A stretch of 48,145 bases of DNA from Rhodospirillaceae bacterium UBA6219 (GTDB lineage: Bacteria > Pseudomonadota > Alphaproteobacteria > Rhodospirillales > Magnetospirillaceae). The notes beneath the pieces were generated by a model. That model ran no database searches. It had not been told where the DNA came from and saw nothing but the letters and a program-made list of their open reading frames with translations. The position numbers were made by a program, and so were the translations under genes. Positions within the stretch are counted from its first letter, which is position 1, and each line of letters starts with the position of its first letter. The stretch is from NCBI GenBank assembly GCA_002435715.1, contig DISD01000073.1, forward strand, positions 1 to 48,145. Direction: 5' to 3'. Of this stretch, positions 9,801 to 18,001 are shown piece by piece.

Positions 9801-12800
9801 TGAAAGTGCCGGCGCCGACCAGCTTTACGTGACCGTCGGCGTGCTGCCCAGCCATGGCACGCTGATCTATGACGGCACGACCATCACCGCCGGCAACATG
9901 GCGACGTTGAAACTGCTGAAATCCGACATCGCCGCCGGCAAGCTGGTCTATCAGCACGACGGCAGCGAAACCACGTCGGATTCGTTCCAGATTACCGTGA
10001 ACGATCAGCAAGGGCAGGGGAATTCCGTCGGCAATACGGTGACGGTCGCCATTCAAGTGGCGCCGGTCAACGACACCCCGTTGGTCGATCCCAGCACCCC
10101 CAATGCCCCCAGCACGGTCGGCACCATCAATACCGGTCTGCGGGTGGTCGAAGGTGGGACCGGTACCATCGGCGGCTCGAACGCCCTTTATGGCGGCACC
10201 GCTTTCAGCACCGTCATGGACGGGCAGGGCCGCGCGCAGTTGATTTCCATCGACCCCGACAACACCACCACCCAGATCCAGTATCGCATCACCGACAACG
10301 TGGATGTCGGCAAGCTGATGCTGAACGGCCAGGTGTTGGGCGTCGGCAGCACCTTCACCCAGGATGATCTGGACAATGGCCGGGTCACCTATGTGCACAT
10401 CACCGGCAATGGTGCCGGCGAAGGAATGGTGACGGATTCGTTCTCGTATGAAGTCGGGGATGCCGGTCCCGGCACCTATCCCACCGGCACCTTCGATATC
10501 GAGGTGTGGACGCGGACCAACGACAGTCCGGTAATCAGCGGTGGCGGCACCACAATCAACATCGACGATGTCGCCGCCGCCAGCAATCCGATTACCGGCC
10601 TGTCCATCTCGGACGCCGACTTCCCCGGCAATGACGGCCAGATTCAGGTGATCGTGCGGCTGACCGCTGCCAACGGCACGCCGCTGGCCGTCGGCGACTA
10701 TGCCGGCTACACCATCACCAGTGGCGCCAGCGGTTCGGGCGTGACCATCGATCCGACCTTGGATGGCAGTGACGCCGCCTTGCGCATCAGCGGCACCGTC
10801 GCCCAGGTCAATTCCTATCTGGCGGGGCTGCAATTCGGCTCGACCAACGATCCCAACACCACGCTGAAGCTGGAAGTGATCGCCGACGACCGCACCTATA
10901 GCGGCGGCAATCCGCAATCCGACGCCAATGGCGGCGATCAGAACCAGAACCAGACCGAAGGCGGCAATCCGGTGGCCATCGGCACCACCACCATCGATCC
11001 CTATACGACGCTGGTTTCGGCCTTCGGTGGCTACAACGTGGTGTCGAAGACGGTGACCTTGCGGATTTCCACCATCGACCAGCCCGCCACGGTGACCGTG
11101 CCGGGGGCGCAGACCGCCAACGAAGACGTCGGCACGGTGATCACCGGCATCTCGGTCAGCGATCCCGAGGCCAGCGGCTTCGGTATCAACACCACGGTGA
11201 CCCTGAGCGTCGGGTCGGGCAAGGTCAGCGTCGGTTCGCAAACCGGCGTCACCGTCAGCAACAACGGCACCGGCACGGTGACCCTGACCGGCTCGCCGGC
11301 CAACATCAACACCTTGCTGGCCGCCGGGGTGACCTATACCTCGGCCGCCGACAGCCACATCGACACCAACGGCGCCGCCGACGGCGATGTGACCCTGACG
11401 GTCAAGATCCAGGAAGGCTCCGCCGCCATCGGCAACGAGGCCGGTGGCACCCCCGGTGACGACGCGACCACCCAGACCGTCGCCATCTCGATCAATCCGG
11501 TCAACGACGCGCCGGGGGTCAGCCAAAGCGGCACGGCCATCGCCGTCGGTGACCCCAACACCGCCGTGGATGTCACCGGGTTCAGCGTCACCGACAAGGA
11601 TATTTCCGGCGATGCCGGCAATCTGAACAGTGCCGAAGGCGAGTTGGATTTCGTCCAGGTCACCGTGCGTCTGCTTGACCAGAACGGCACTCCCTTGACC
11701 GTCGGCAGCTATGCCGGGGTCACCATCGCGGTTACCTCGTCCGGTGGCCTGGTCACCGACACCACCCTGGACGGTACCGATGCCGCCCTGCAGATTCGCG
11801 GCACCTTGTCCGAGGTCAACACCGCCCTGGCCGGGCTGAAGCTGACCTTGGGCAACGGTCTGGGCAACACCGACCAGCCCTATCGGGTCCAGGTGGTGGT
11901 CGACGACCGGGCCCGTGACGCCAGCGGTGCGCTGAATGCCGCCGGCAGCGACGCCAATGGCGGCGAGTTGAACAATTCCAACGGGGCGACCAGCGCCCAG
12001 GCGGTGCCGACCACCGTTTTCGATCCCTATGCCGCGCTGCCGTCGCTCTATAACCTGAGCAGCACGACCCGTATCATCTATCCGTCTTCCGGAAATGAAG
12101 TCCCCACATTGGACAAGCCGACGGGGGCGAATGCGACCGAAGACACCCGCAGCTTCATCGGCGGCGATCTGGTGGTCGGCGACACCGAATCCGACAATTT
12201 CAACCTGCCGGTTCAATTGACCCTGTCCACCGGCGGCCACGGCATCCTGAGTGTGGGCGGCAGCTCGACCTTGGCCGATGGCACCACCATCGCCGGCACC
12301 AACGTCAAGGTGGTCAGCGGCGACGAAACCGGCACCGTGGTGCTGGAAGGCAAGGCGTCTGATATCCAGGCCCTGCTGAACGACGCGACCAAGGGATTAT
12401 TCTATACCTCGGCGGCGAACAGCAACAACGACCTCAACGGGGCCGCTGCGGGCGACGTGACCATCGGTCTCAGTCTGAACGAGTATCAGTCGGCCACGGT
12501 CTTCGGCAAGGTGGCGCAAACCGTGACCACCAGCTTCGGCGTGACCGTGGCGCCCTTGAACGACGTGCCCAGCCTCAGCGGCACGTCGTTGGATCCGATG
12601 GCACCGCTCAAGGCCAATGGCGGCGGGACGACGGCGGTGGCCCTGGTCAGCGGGGCCGGCGCTTCCGACATCGATTTCGGCGATACCGGCATTTCCACCT
12701 TCGGCGGCGGCAGCCTGACCATCAGTTTCACCGACGCCTACCGGACCGGCGATCGGTTGACCCTGACGGGCTCGCCGTCCGGAGTGGCGTCGACCAGCGG

Positions 12801-14205
12801 TGGCAATGGCGCGGCATTGGTGGTGACTTTGACCAGCGGGGCGACTGCCGCTGACGTCAAGGCCATCATCGAGGCCGTGCGCTACCACTCGGTCGACGCC
12901 GACCCCACCAATGGCGGGGCCGATGCCGACCGTCATTTCAGCATCGTGCTGAATGACGGCAACAACGACAACGGCACCAGCAATGCCGGTGGTCCGGCGG
13001 CGCTGAATTCATCGGCGCTGACCGGGATCATCACCTTCGGCTACACCAACCCGACGGCGCAGAACAATACTGCCACCGTCACCCGGTCCACGGCAGAAAC
13101 CGATAATGGCAATCTGCTGACCGACAATGACGGCAGCGGTGTCGATTCCGACCCCGAAGCCGATCCGTTGAAGGTCAGCCTGGTCGGTGGCGTCACCGTG
13201 CCCGGTGCCGGGACCGTCGACGTGGTCGGCACTTATGGGACGCTGCGTGTGGCGGCCGACGGCACTTACACCTATCGTCTCGATCCCGCCAATGCCGACG
13301 TCATCGCCCTGGGCGAAGGCGCGACGCTGACCGAGACGTTCCACTACACCATCACCGATACCCAGCGGACCGGCAGCGCCGATCTGGTGGTCACCGTCAA
13401 GGCGCCGGTCAAGACCAGCGAACCGCCGGTGGTGATCACCCCGCCGCCCGCCGAGCCGCCGGCCCCGGTGGCCCCGGTGGTCACCGCGCCGCCGCCGCCC
13501 TCGACCTTGGTGCTTTATACGCCGCCCTCGGCGGCCGCCACGCAGAAGGACGGTGTGCCGCCGGATTCCAATTTGCGCGACTTCAATTCGCGACCGATGG
13601 AATATGCCCATGCCTGGGGGGGCGACCGTCCCAGCGAGGTCGATCTGTTGCTGGTGGGCTCGGTGAGCAACCGCTTCATCATTCCCAACCAGCCCAGCAG
13701 CATCGAAGTGCCGCCCAATATCTTCCGGCACACCAATCCGAACGAGCCGCTGGCCTTCGAGGCCCGCCGTCCCGATGGCAGCCCGCTGCCCAAATGGCTG
13801 GTTTTCGACGCCCGCAACCTGACTTTCAAGGGCACGCCGCCGGACAACGCCAAGGGGGCGGTGGACATCGTCATCGTCGCCAAGGACACCAACGGCAACA
13901 AGGCCGAGGCGCAGTTCCGCATCCTGGTCGGCCAGAATGTCGGCGAGGATGCGCCGGTTCAGGACGGCATCCTTCCGCCTGCCGCCGAAGCCCCGGAACT
14001 GTCGCCCAATCAGGTCGACGGAACCCCGGCCGAGCCGTCAGCCGTTCCGGTCCGTCAGGGGCGTTTGGATGACGGTTCCGGCTGGACGGCGACACTGGCT
14101 TCGGGGCGGCCGGCCTTTTCGGCGCAAATGCGCGAGGCCGGATATCTGGGAATGCTGGCCCAGGCCCGTGCCCTGCTCGACGCCATCGATCAACAGCAGG
14201 CCTGA
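6853..14205 (+). CDS. Giant surface protein (LEPR motif, DUF4347, cadherin/CSPG-like and VCBS repeats), putative adhesin
   Basis: About 2450 residues, acidic and rich in Asp, Gly and Thr. It opens with LEPRCLFDA (residues 5-13), an LEPR-type N-terminal motif, and has no Sec signal. A DUF4347 domain follows (about 66-220; HILSHGAAGEI, ILIWGCDVGAGE). A long array of cadherin/CSPG-like repeats then runs to about residue 2060, with linkers such as VNDAPVL and ENNDHPV and the CSPG pattern DLIDGKISYKHLGGE or DLKAGKVTYRHEGGE. Next come a VCBS-like domain (about 2065-2185), a Pro-rich spacer, an Ig/He_PIG-like domain (about 2280-2360) and a short helical tail. No RTX nonapeptides are visible. ATG at 6853 has GAGGGCGGT upstream; a TTG at 6835 is unlikely. 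The export-type genes directly downstream indicate secretion or surface display. Adhesion is inferred from the architecture. Confidence 0.9.
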   Translation: MKLFLEPRCLFDASVAATADHASENVAAKSVVPSDADTAAHDDGASTAPAVSADMVQPPIVPDAHEIMFVDTRVSGWEQLVANARADVQVVVLDLHRDAITQISEALADRQGIEAIHILSHGAAGEIDAGSGIITSATLAANAETVAAWGDHLANGADILIWGCDVGAGETGQALLADLHTLTGADVAASTDATGAVSRGGDWVLENQTGTIDSALPITVAAADSYDDLLAPPSVSDTYTANQVREVTEDGTFTMGQLSVSGDGEITVVLTLTENGSGPVSGSFSLASTTGLTFTVGDGVNDSTMTFKGTASDINAALTGLTYRPTANFNGNSVFAFALSNTDGNASKNITVQVVQVNDAPVLTPPASVNAAGVASVNEDGTVVLTAANFGIDTNNLKAFDPDLDATLSTVKAQTTDQLTFEVTSIPTDGRLLKDGTPLLEGSLFTLKDLIDGKISYKHLGGEANEALQAGSESDSFNVTIRDGAAGEDTGTILIKINPVNDLPSVSSSVNVTAYEGRNGVPITLSVTDADQVSTTWKLAFSELDLQGCTLYLENGSDGHYTAGVDTLVNASTVFTGTLAQLNAKLRLDVSGAEPTNPVTFKVTVTDDDGGTIDANVTAGDGASVSTTITINLVENNDHPVLTNTGADQANPIYAGDNNYSIIVTTAMLGIVDADSPTTTLAFTLTSGIIRDSGNGTAYLLLDGQALSNGGSFTYQDIIDGKVQLILTGGSSVNDFHFDFKLRDGEITAFSTVRQVEDPIDGGTRNAGDTAYLSHSFYFRFDTPAGSGGSYTPEPANQAPVIDQIIGIRATDLSEGGTVTLKGDGSGPGLVITDNDNTDSELTIRLETLPTGGTILLNGAAVPLYGSFTYADLKAGKVTYRHEGGEYFQSSNLGFTFSVTDGSSVPVTPAVNSQAYDANDFDPTHNFSVEATPVNDTPSVAVDMTAVVKEGGSLTFNTSGQPTLTLSDVDGSGDAAPASLDTYESAGADQLYVTVGVLPSHGTLIYDGTTITAGNMATLKLLKSDIAAGKLVYQHDGSETTSDSFQITVNDQQGQGNSVGNTVTVAIQVAPVNDTPLVDPSTPNAPSTVGTINTGLRVVEGGTGTIGGSNALYGGTAFSTVMDGQGRAQLISIDPDNTTTQIQYRITDNVDVGKLMLNGQVLGVGSTFTQDDLDNGRVTYVHITGNGAGEGMVTDSFSYEVGDAGPGTYPTGTFDIEVWTRTNDSPVISGGGTTINIDDVAAASNPITGLSISDADFPGNDGQIQVIVRLTAANGTPLAVGDYAGYTITSGASGSGVTIDPTLDGSDAALRISGTVAQVNSYLAGLQFGSTNDPNTTLKLEVIADDRTYSGGNPQSDANGGDQNQNQTEGGNPVAIGTTTIDPYTTLVSAFGGYNVVSKTVTLRISTIDQPATVTVPGAQTANEDVGTVITGISVSDPEASGFGINTTVTLSVGSGKVSVGSQTGVTVSNNGTGTVTLTGSPANINTLLAAGVTYTSAADSHIDTNGAADGDVTLTVKIQEGSAAIGNEAGGTPGDDATTQTVAISINPVNDAPGVSQSGTAIAVGDPNTAVDVTGFSVTDKDISGDAGNLNSAEGELDFVQVTVRLLDQNGTPLTVGSYAGVTIAVTSSGGLVTDTTLDGTDAALQIRGTLSEVNTALAGLKLTLGNGLGNTDQPYRVQVVVDDRARDASGALNAAGSDANGGELNNSNGATSAQAVPTTVFDPYAALPSLYNLSSTTRIIYPSSGNEVPTLDKPTGANATEDTRSFIGGDLVVGDTESDNFNLPVQLTLSTGGHGILSVGGSSTLADGTTIAGTNVKVVSGDETGTVVLEGKASDIQALLNDATKGLFYTSAANSNNDLNGAAAGDVTIGLSLNEYQSATVFGKVAQTVTTSFGVTVAPLNDVPSLSGTSLDPMAPLKANGGGTTAVALVSGAGASDIDFGDTGISTFGGGSLTISFTDAYRTGDRLTLTGSPSGVASTSGGNGAALVVTLTSGATAADVKAIIEAVRYHSVDADPTNGGADADRHFSIVLNDGNNDNGTSNAGGPAALNSSALTGIITFGYTNPTAQNNTATVTRSTAETDNGNLLTDNDGSGVDSDPEADPLKVSLVGGVTVPGAGTVDVVGTYGTLRVAADGTYTYRLDPANADVIALGEGATLTETFHYTITDTQRTGSADLVVTVKAPVKTSEPPVVITPPPAEPPAPVAPVVTAPPPPSTLVLYTPPSAAATQKDGVPPDSNLRDFNSRPMEYAHAWGGDRPSEVDLLLVGSVSNRFIIPNQPSSIEVPPNIFRHTNPNEPLAFEARRPDGSPLPKWLVFDARNLTFKGTPPDNAKGAVDIVIVAKDTNGNKAEAQFRILVGQNVGEDAPVQDGILPPAAEAPELSPNQVDGTPAEPSAVPVRQGRLDDGSGWTATLASGRPAFSAQMREAGYLGMLAQARALLDAIDQQQA
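10515..12560 (+). repeat. Internal duplication of a two-domain module (A-B-A-B) in the giant gene
   Basis: Two consecutive units of about 1 kb encode the same pair of domains. Unit A occurs at about 10515-11090 and 11520-12105 (GTPLAVGDYAGYTI with DGSDAALRISGT, against GTPLTVGSYAGVTI with DGTDAALQIRGT). Unit B occurs at about 11090-11515 and 12105-12560 (GVTYTSAADSHIDTNGAADGDVTL against GLFYTSAANSNNDLNGAAAGDVTI). The copies have diverged, so this is an old tandem duplication. Confidence 0.75.
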
Positions 14206-14262
14206 TCATCGACAAAAAAGCGAACCGGCCCCGGGCCGACGTTCATTGGGGGATTGAACAAA

Positions 14263-15837
14263 GTGAAACGCATCATCGCCATCTTGCTCGCCACCACCGC
14301 CTTGACGGCCTGTTCGCTCACGCCCGAGCCGATCAGCACCGCCCAGCATTTCCAGCGAGCCAAGGACGATTACAAGGAATTGTATGCCAGCTATCTGCCG
14401 GTGACCAAGGCGTTGACCTTGGAAGAGGCGGTGGCCCGGGCGCTGAAATACAATTACGACAACCAACTGGCCCGGGTGGAAACCAGTCTGCAGGAACGCC
14501 AGCTTGATCTGGCGCTGTCGCAGATGCTGCCCCGCCTGGCCGCCGATGCCGGCTACAACTGGCGCAGCAACAACGGGTCGTCGCAAAGCATCTCGGAACT
14601 GACCGGGGAGAAATCGCTCGACTATTCCTATTCGCAGGAACGCCAGCACACCACCGCCGACCTGCAATTCTCGTGGAGCATGCTGGATCTGGGGGTCAGC
14701 TATTTCCAGGCCCGCCAGCAAGGTTATCGCGCTTTCGTCGCGGTGGAACGCCGTCGTAAGGTGATCAACACCCTGGTCAAGGAAACCCGTGGCGCCTATT
14801 GGAAGGCGGTGTCGGCCCAGCGGCTGCTGCCCCGCCTGGAACCGATCCTGGCCACCGCCGAAAAAGCCCTGGCCGCCTCGCGCAAGGCGCAGGAAGACGC
14901 CTTGCAGCCGCCGCTGCAGGCGTTGGAATACCAGCAGAACATGCTGCAGGTGATCAGCCAACTGAAGCGCATCCGCACCGATTTGATGAGCGCCAAGGCG
15001 CAATTGGCGGCACTGATCAACGTGCCGCCCACCGATGCCTTGCCCCTGGCCGCCTTGGTCGACGACGCCAAGGCGCCGAGCGCCATCCAGGTGGAAATCG
15101 CCAAGCTGGAAGAAATCGGCTTGGCCATGCGTCCCGAACTGCGCGAGGAAGCCTATCAGGAGCAGATCGATCGCCAGGCGGTGTACAAGGAAATCGTCAA
15201 GATGATGCCTGGCGTCACCCTCATGGCCAGCCTCAATCAGGATTCCAATCAATATCTTTATCGCGATACCTGGGCCGAGGCGGGGGTGCGCGTCTCGTAC
15301 AATCTGGTCAACCTGATCCAGGGGCCGCAGGCCATCGAAGCCGCCGAAGCCGCCGTCGCCGTGGCCAAGACCCGTCGCCTGGCGGTCAGCGTCGCCGTCC
15401 TGACCCAGGTCAACCTGGCCTATCAGCAATATCTGCGCTCGCTCGAGACCCTGGACACGGCGATCGACGTCAACAAGGTGCAGCGCCAGATCACCCAGAC
15501 GGTGGACAACGCCAACGTCGCTTCGGCCCAGTCGGACATGGAACGTATCCGCCGTTTCCTGTCGGCGACGGCGGCCGAGCTGGAACGGGACCGGGCGCTT
15601 TCGGACGTGCACCAATCCCTGGGTAATCTTTACGCCGCCGTGGGCATCGATCTGGTGCCGCCGACCGTCGACACCAACGACATGAAGCAACTGGTCGACC
15701 AGGTCGGCGCCGCCATTCACGATTGGGAAGAAGGCCACATGCCGCTGCCCGATCTGTCCGCCGCCACGTCTGCGGACGAAGCCAAGGGGGGTGAGCATGA
15801 TCAGTCCAGCCAACCTGCGGCGGTGCCCGTTTCATGA
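14263..15837 (+). CDS. TolC-family outer-membrane channel (lipoprotein-type)
   Basis: About 524 residues, with a lipoprotein signal at the N-terminus (ILLATTALTAC) and the long alpha-helical repeats of TolC-type proteins. The pattern LEEAVARALKYNYDNQLAR near residue 60 recurs in the second half, and there are Ala/Gln-rich helices around 180-230 and 350-440. It should form the outer-membrane exit channel and periplasmic barrel of a tripartite exporter. It begins 57 bases after the giant protein gene and overlaps the next adaptor gene by four bases, so it is part of the same operon. GTG at 14263 is nine bases after GGGGGA; a TTG at 14254 is the alternative but lies against the ribosome site. 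Confidence 0.85.
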   Translation: MKRIIAILLATTALTACSLTPEPISTAQHFQRAKDDYKELYASYLPVTKALTLEEAVARALKYNYDNQLARVETSLQERQLDLALSQMLPRLAADAGYNWRSNNGSSQSISELTGEKSLDYSYSQERQHTTADLQFSWSMLDLGVSYFQARQQGYRAFVAVERRRKVINTLVKETRGAYWKAVSAQRLLPRLEPILATAEKALAASRKAQEDALQPPLQALEYQQNMLQVISQLKRIRTDLMSAKAQLAALINVPPTDALPLAALVDDAKAPSAIQVEIAKLEEIGLAMRPELREEAYQEQIDRQAVYKEIVKMMPGVTLMASLNQDSNQYLYRDTWAEAGVRVSYNLVNLIQGPQAIEAAEAAVAVAKTRRLAVSVAVLTQVNLAYQQYLRSLETLDTAIDVNKVQRQITQTVDNANVASAQSDMERIRRFLSATAAELERDRALSDVHQSLGNLYAAVGIDLVPPTVDTNDMKQLVDQVGAAIHDWEEGHMPLPDLSAATSADEAKGGEHDQSSQPAAVPVS

Positions 15838-16661
15838 GGGGGCGGCGTGTGAAGTTTTCCCTGTTGGTGCTGGCGGCGCTGCTGCCAGCCTGCGCCCTGG
15901 CCGCCGAACCTCCTCTCCGGTCGGCTGGGGCGCCTGTGGCAAAAGATGCCGGCAAGCGCGATTTCGTCAAGGAAATGGACCTGCCGCAGGCCTCGGCGGA
16001 GCGCGATGTCCGGGTGCAGATCACCGCGACGACCATGACCACCATCGGTGCGGCCATGGCTGGGCGCCTGTCACAATTTCCGTTGAAAGACGGTGATCGT
16101 TTCCGAGAGGGGCAGTTGCTGGCCCGCTTCGATTGCGCCGTTCAGGACGGGGCCGTGGCCCGCGCCCGCGCCAGCTATGAAAAGCGGCGCAAGATTTACG
16201 ATATCCAGCAAAAGCAGCGTCAGTTGGGCAGCAACAGCGCCCTGGATTTCGAAGTCGCCGGGGCGGAACTGCGCGAGGCCGGCGCCGATGTCGCCGCCGC
16301 CCAAGCCATGAGCAGCCGTTGCACGCTCGCTGCCCCCTTCGCCGGTCGGGTGGCGGCGGTGACGGCACGGGAACACCAATACGTGGCGGAAGGGGCGCCG
16401 TTACTGGAAATCCTGAGCGACCGCGACCTGGAACTGGAAATGATGGTGCCGTCGCGCTGGCTTGGCTGGCTGAAGGTCGGAACCCATTTCGAGGTGGCGG
16501 TGGAAGAGACCGGGCAGACCTATGCCGCCAGTTTGATCCGGGTTTCGGGCAAGGTCGACGCGGTCAGCCAGTCGATCAAGGTCTATGGCCGTATCCCTTC
16601 GGGCGGCGATGCCTTGTTGCCGGGAATGAGCGGGCGGGCCTTGTTCCACCCCCCGTCATGA
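15834..16661 (+). CDS. HlyD/RND-type periplasmic adaptor protein
   Basis: 275 residues. A signal peptide (KFSLLVLAALLPACALA) is followed by a membrane-fusion-protein fold: a lipoyl-like half near residues 65-100 (GRLSQFPLKDGDRFREGQLLARFDCAV), a helical hairpin (about 100-150), a second lipoyl half (CTLAAPFAGRVAAVTAREHQYVAEGAPLLEI) and a beta-barrel domain to about 265. It is short for the family and ends soon after the barrel. ATG at 15834 overlaps the TolC stop codon (ATGA). A GTG at 15849 preceded by AGGGGG is an equally good start. It presumably bridges the inner-membrane component and the TolC-like channel. No RND pump is encoded nearby. Confidence 0.85.
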   Translation: MRGRRVKFSLLVLAALLPACALAAEPPLRSAGAPVAKDAGKRDFVKEMDLPQASAERDVRVQITATTMTTIGAAMAGRLSQFPLKDGDRFREGQLLARFDCAVQDGAVARARASYEKRRKIYDIQQKQRQLGSNSALDFEVAGAELREAGADVAAAQAMSSRCTLAAPFAGRVAAVTAREHQYVAEGAPLLEILSDRDLELEMMVPSRWLGWLKVGTHFEVAVEETGQTYAASLIRVSGKVDAVSQSIKVYGRIPSGGDALLPGMSGRALFHPPS

Positions 16662-18001
16662 GCGGCGCCAATCAGCACGTGTTGCGCCTGTCCACCCTGT
16701 TGCAGTTGGAACAGCGGGCACGGCGCTGCTCGGCCCAGGAACTGGCCTTCCTGATGGTCAACGACACCACCGGGGTGGTTGCTTACCAGCAGGCGGTTTT
16801 GTGGCAGCGTGCTCTGCCGGGTACGGGCAAGGTTGTCGCGCTGTCCGGGGCGTCGTCCCCCGATGCGGCCGCCCCTTATGTGGTGTGGCTGCACAAAAGC
16901 CTGGCGGCCATGGATTTGGATGACGATGGCGTGCCGCGCCCGATCCAGGCCACCGACCTGCCGCAATCCCTGGCCGCCGAATGGGCGGAATGGTTGCCGG
17001 CCCATGCGCTGTATTGTCCCTTGGACGCCGGTCAGGGCCAGCGCCTGGGCGGCTTGCTGCTGGCCCGTTCGGCGCCGTGGCACGAAGGCGACATCCGTTT
17101 GCTGTCCGTCTTGGCCGGCGCTTATGCCCAGGCTTGGCTGCTGGCCAGTCGGCCGCCGGCCGCCTTGCCGTGGATGGAGCGCCTGCGGCAGCGGCGCCGG
17201 CTGGTGATCGGCGTGGCCGCGATGCTGAGCGTTCTGGCCCTGTTGCCGGTGCGCCAATCGGTCCTGGCCCCCGCCGAAGTGGTGCCGATCACCCCCATGC
17301 AGATCCGGGCGCCGTTCGACGGCGTCGTCGATTCCATCGCCATTACTCCCAATGCCCAGGTCAACGAGGGGCAAGTCCTGGTATCCCTGGACACCACCCA
17401 GTTGCGCACCAAGCAACGGGTCGCCGCCAAATCCCGCGAAATCGCCGAGGCCGAATATGGTCAAGCAGCGCAACAGGCGCTGTCCGACCCATCGGTCAAG
17501 GGCCGTTTGGCGTTGTTGCAAAGCAAGATCGATCAGCAGAGCGCGGAACTGGCCTTCGCCGAGGAACAATTGCGGCGTGCCGAATTGAGTGCGCCGGCTT
17601 CGGGTATCGCGGTCTTCGACGACGCCAATGATTGGATCGGTCGCCCGGTGACGGTGGGCGAACGGATCATGACGGTGGCCGACCCGACCCGGGTCGAGTT
17701 GGAAATTCAGGTCCCCGTTGGCGATGTGGCGACATTCGAGACCGGCGCCGAAACATTGTTCTTCCCCAACGTGGCGCCCGACCGCCCGATTTCCGCCAGT
17801 CTGGTGTTCGCCAGTCATGTCAGCCAGCTCACCGCCGAAAGCGTGCTGGCCCATCGATTCCGCGCCGGCTTTGATGGCCAAGGTGGGGACTTGCGGTTGG
17901 GCATGAAAGGTACCGCCAAGATTTACGGGGACCGGCGACCCTTGTTGTTGTGGCTGTTGCGGCGGCCCTTGGCGATTGTGCGGCAATGGCTGACGCTTTG
18001 A
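16658..18001 (+). CDS. Membrane-anchored HlyD-family protein with GAF-like N-terminal domain
   Basis: 447 residues. The first 170 or so resemble a cytoplasmic GAF-type sensor fold (LSTLLQLEQRARRCSAQELAFLM, then HALYCPLDAGQGQRLGGLLLAR and LLSVLAGAYAQAWLL). One membrane helix follows at about 182-200 (LVIGVAAMLSVLALLPV). The periplasmic part is HlyD-like: a lipoyl half (APFDGVVDSIAITPNAQVNEG), a short helical hairpin, a second half (LSAPASGIAVFDDANDWIGRPV) and a barrel domain. The start overlaps the previous stop codon (ATGA). The orientation suggests that a cytoplasmic input domain is joined to a periplasmic adaptor. The GAF assignment is by fold pattern and is the less certain part. Confidence 0.8.
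   Translation: MSGANQHVLRLSTLLQLEQRARRCSAQELAFLMVNDTTGVVAYQQAVLWQRALPGTGKVVALSGASSPDAAAPYVVWLHKSLAAMDLDDDGVPRPIQATDLPQSLAAEWAEWLPAHALYCPLDAGQGQRLGGLLLARSAPWHEGDIRLLSVLAGAYAQAWLLASRPPAALPWMERLRQRRRLVIGVAAMLSVLALLPVRQSVLAPAEVVPITPMQIRAPFDGVVDSIAITPNAQVNEGQVLVSLDTTQLRTKQRVAAKSREIAEAEYGQAAQQALSDPSVKGRLALLQSKIDQQSAELAFAEEQLRRAELSAPASGIAVFDDANDWIGRPVTVGERIMTVADPTRVELEIQVPVGDVATFETGAETLFFPNVAPDRPISASLVFASHVSQLTAESVLAHRFRAGFDGQGGDLRLGMKGTAKIYGDRRPLLLWLLRRPLAIVRQWLTL

Noticed and set aside
11340..12000. Possible RTX-type calcium-binding repeats in the giant protein
   Set aside because: Asp/Gly/Asn-rich patches such as SDANGGDQNQNQ occur, but no tandem nonapeptide of the GGxGxDxxx type is present.
7444..12936. 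Very long open frames on the minus strand opposite the giant surface-protein gene
   Set aside because: They are mirror effects of strongly biased GC third positions in the real gene: repetitive Gly/Arg/His/Gln-rich composition, no ribosome sites and no recognisable domain.
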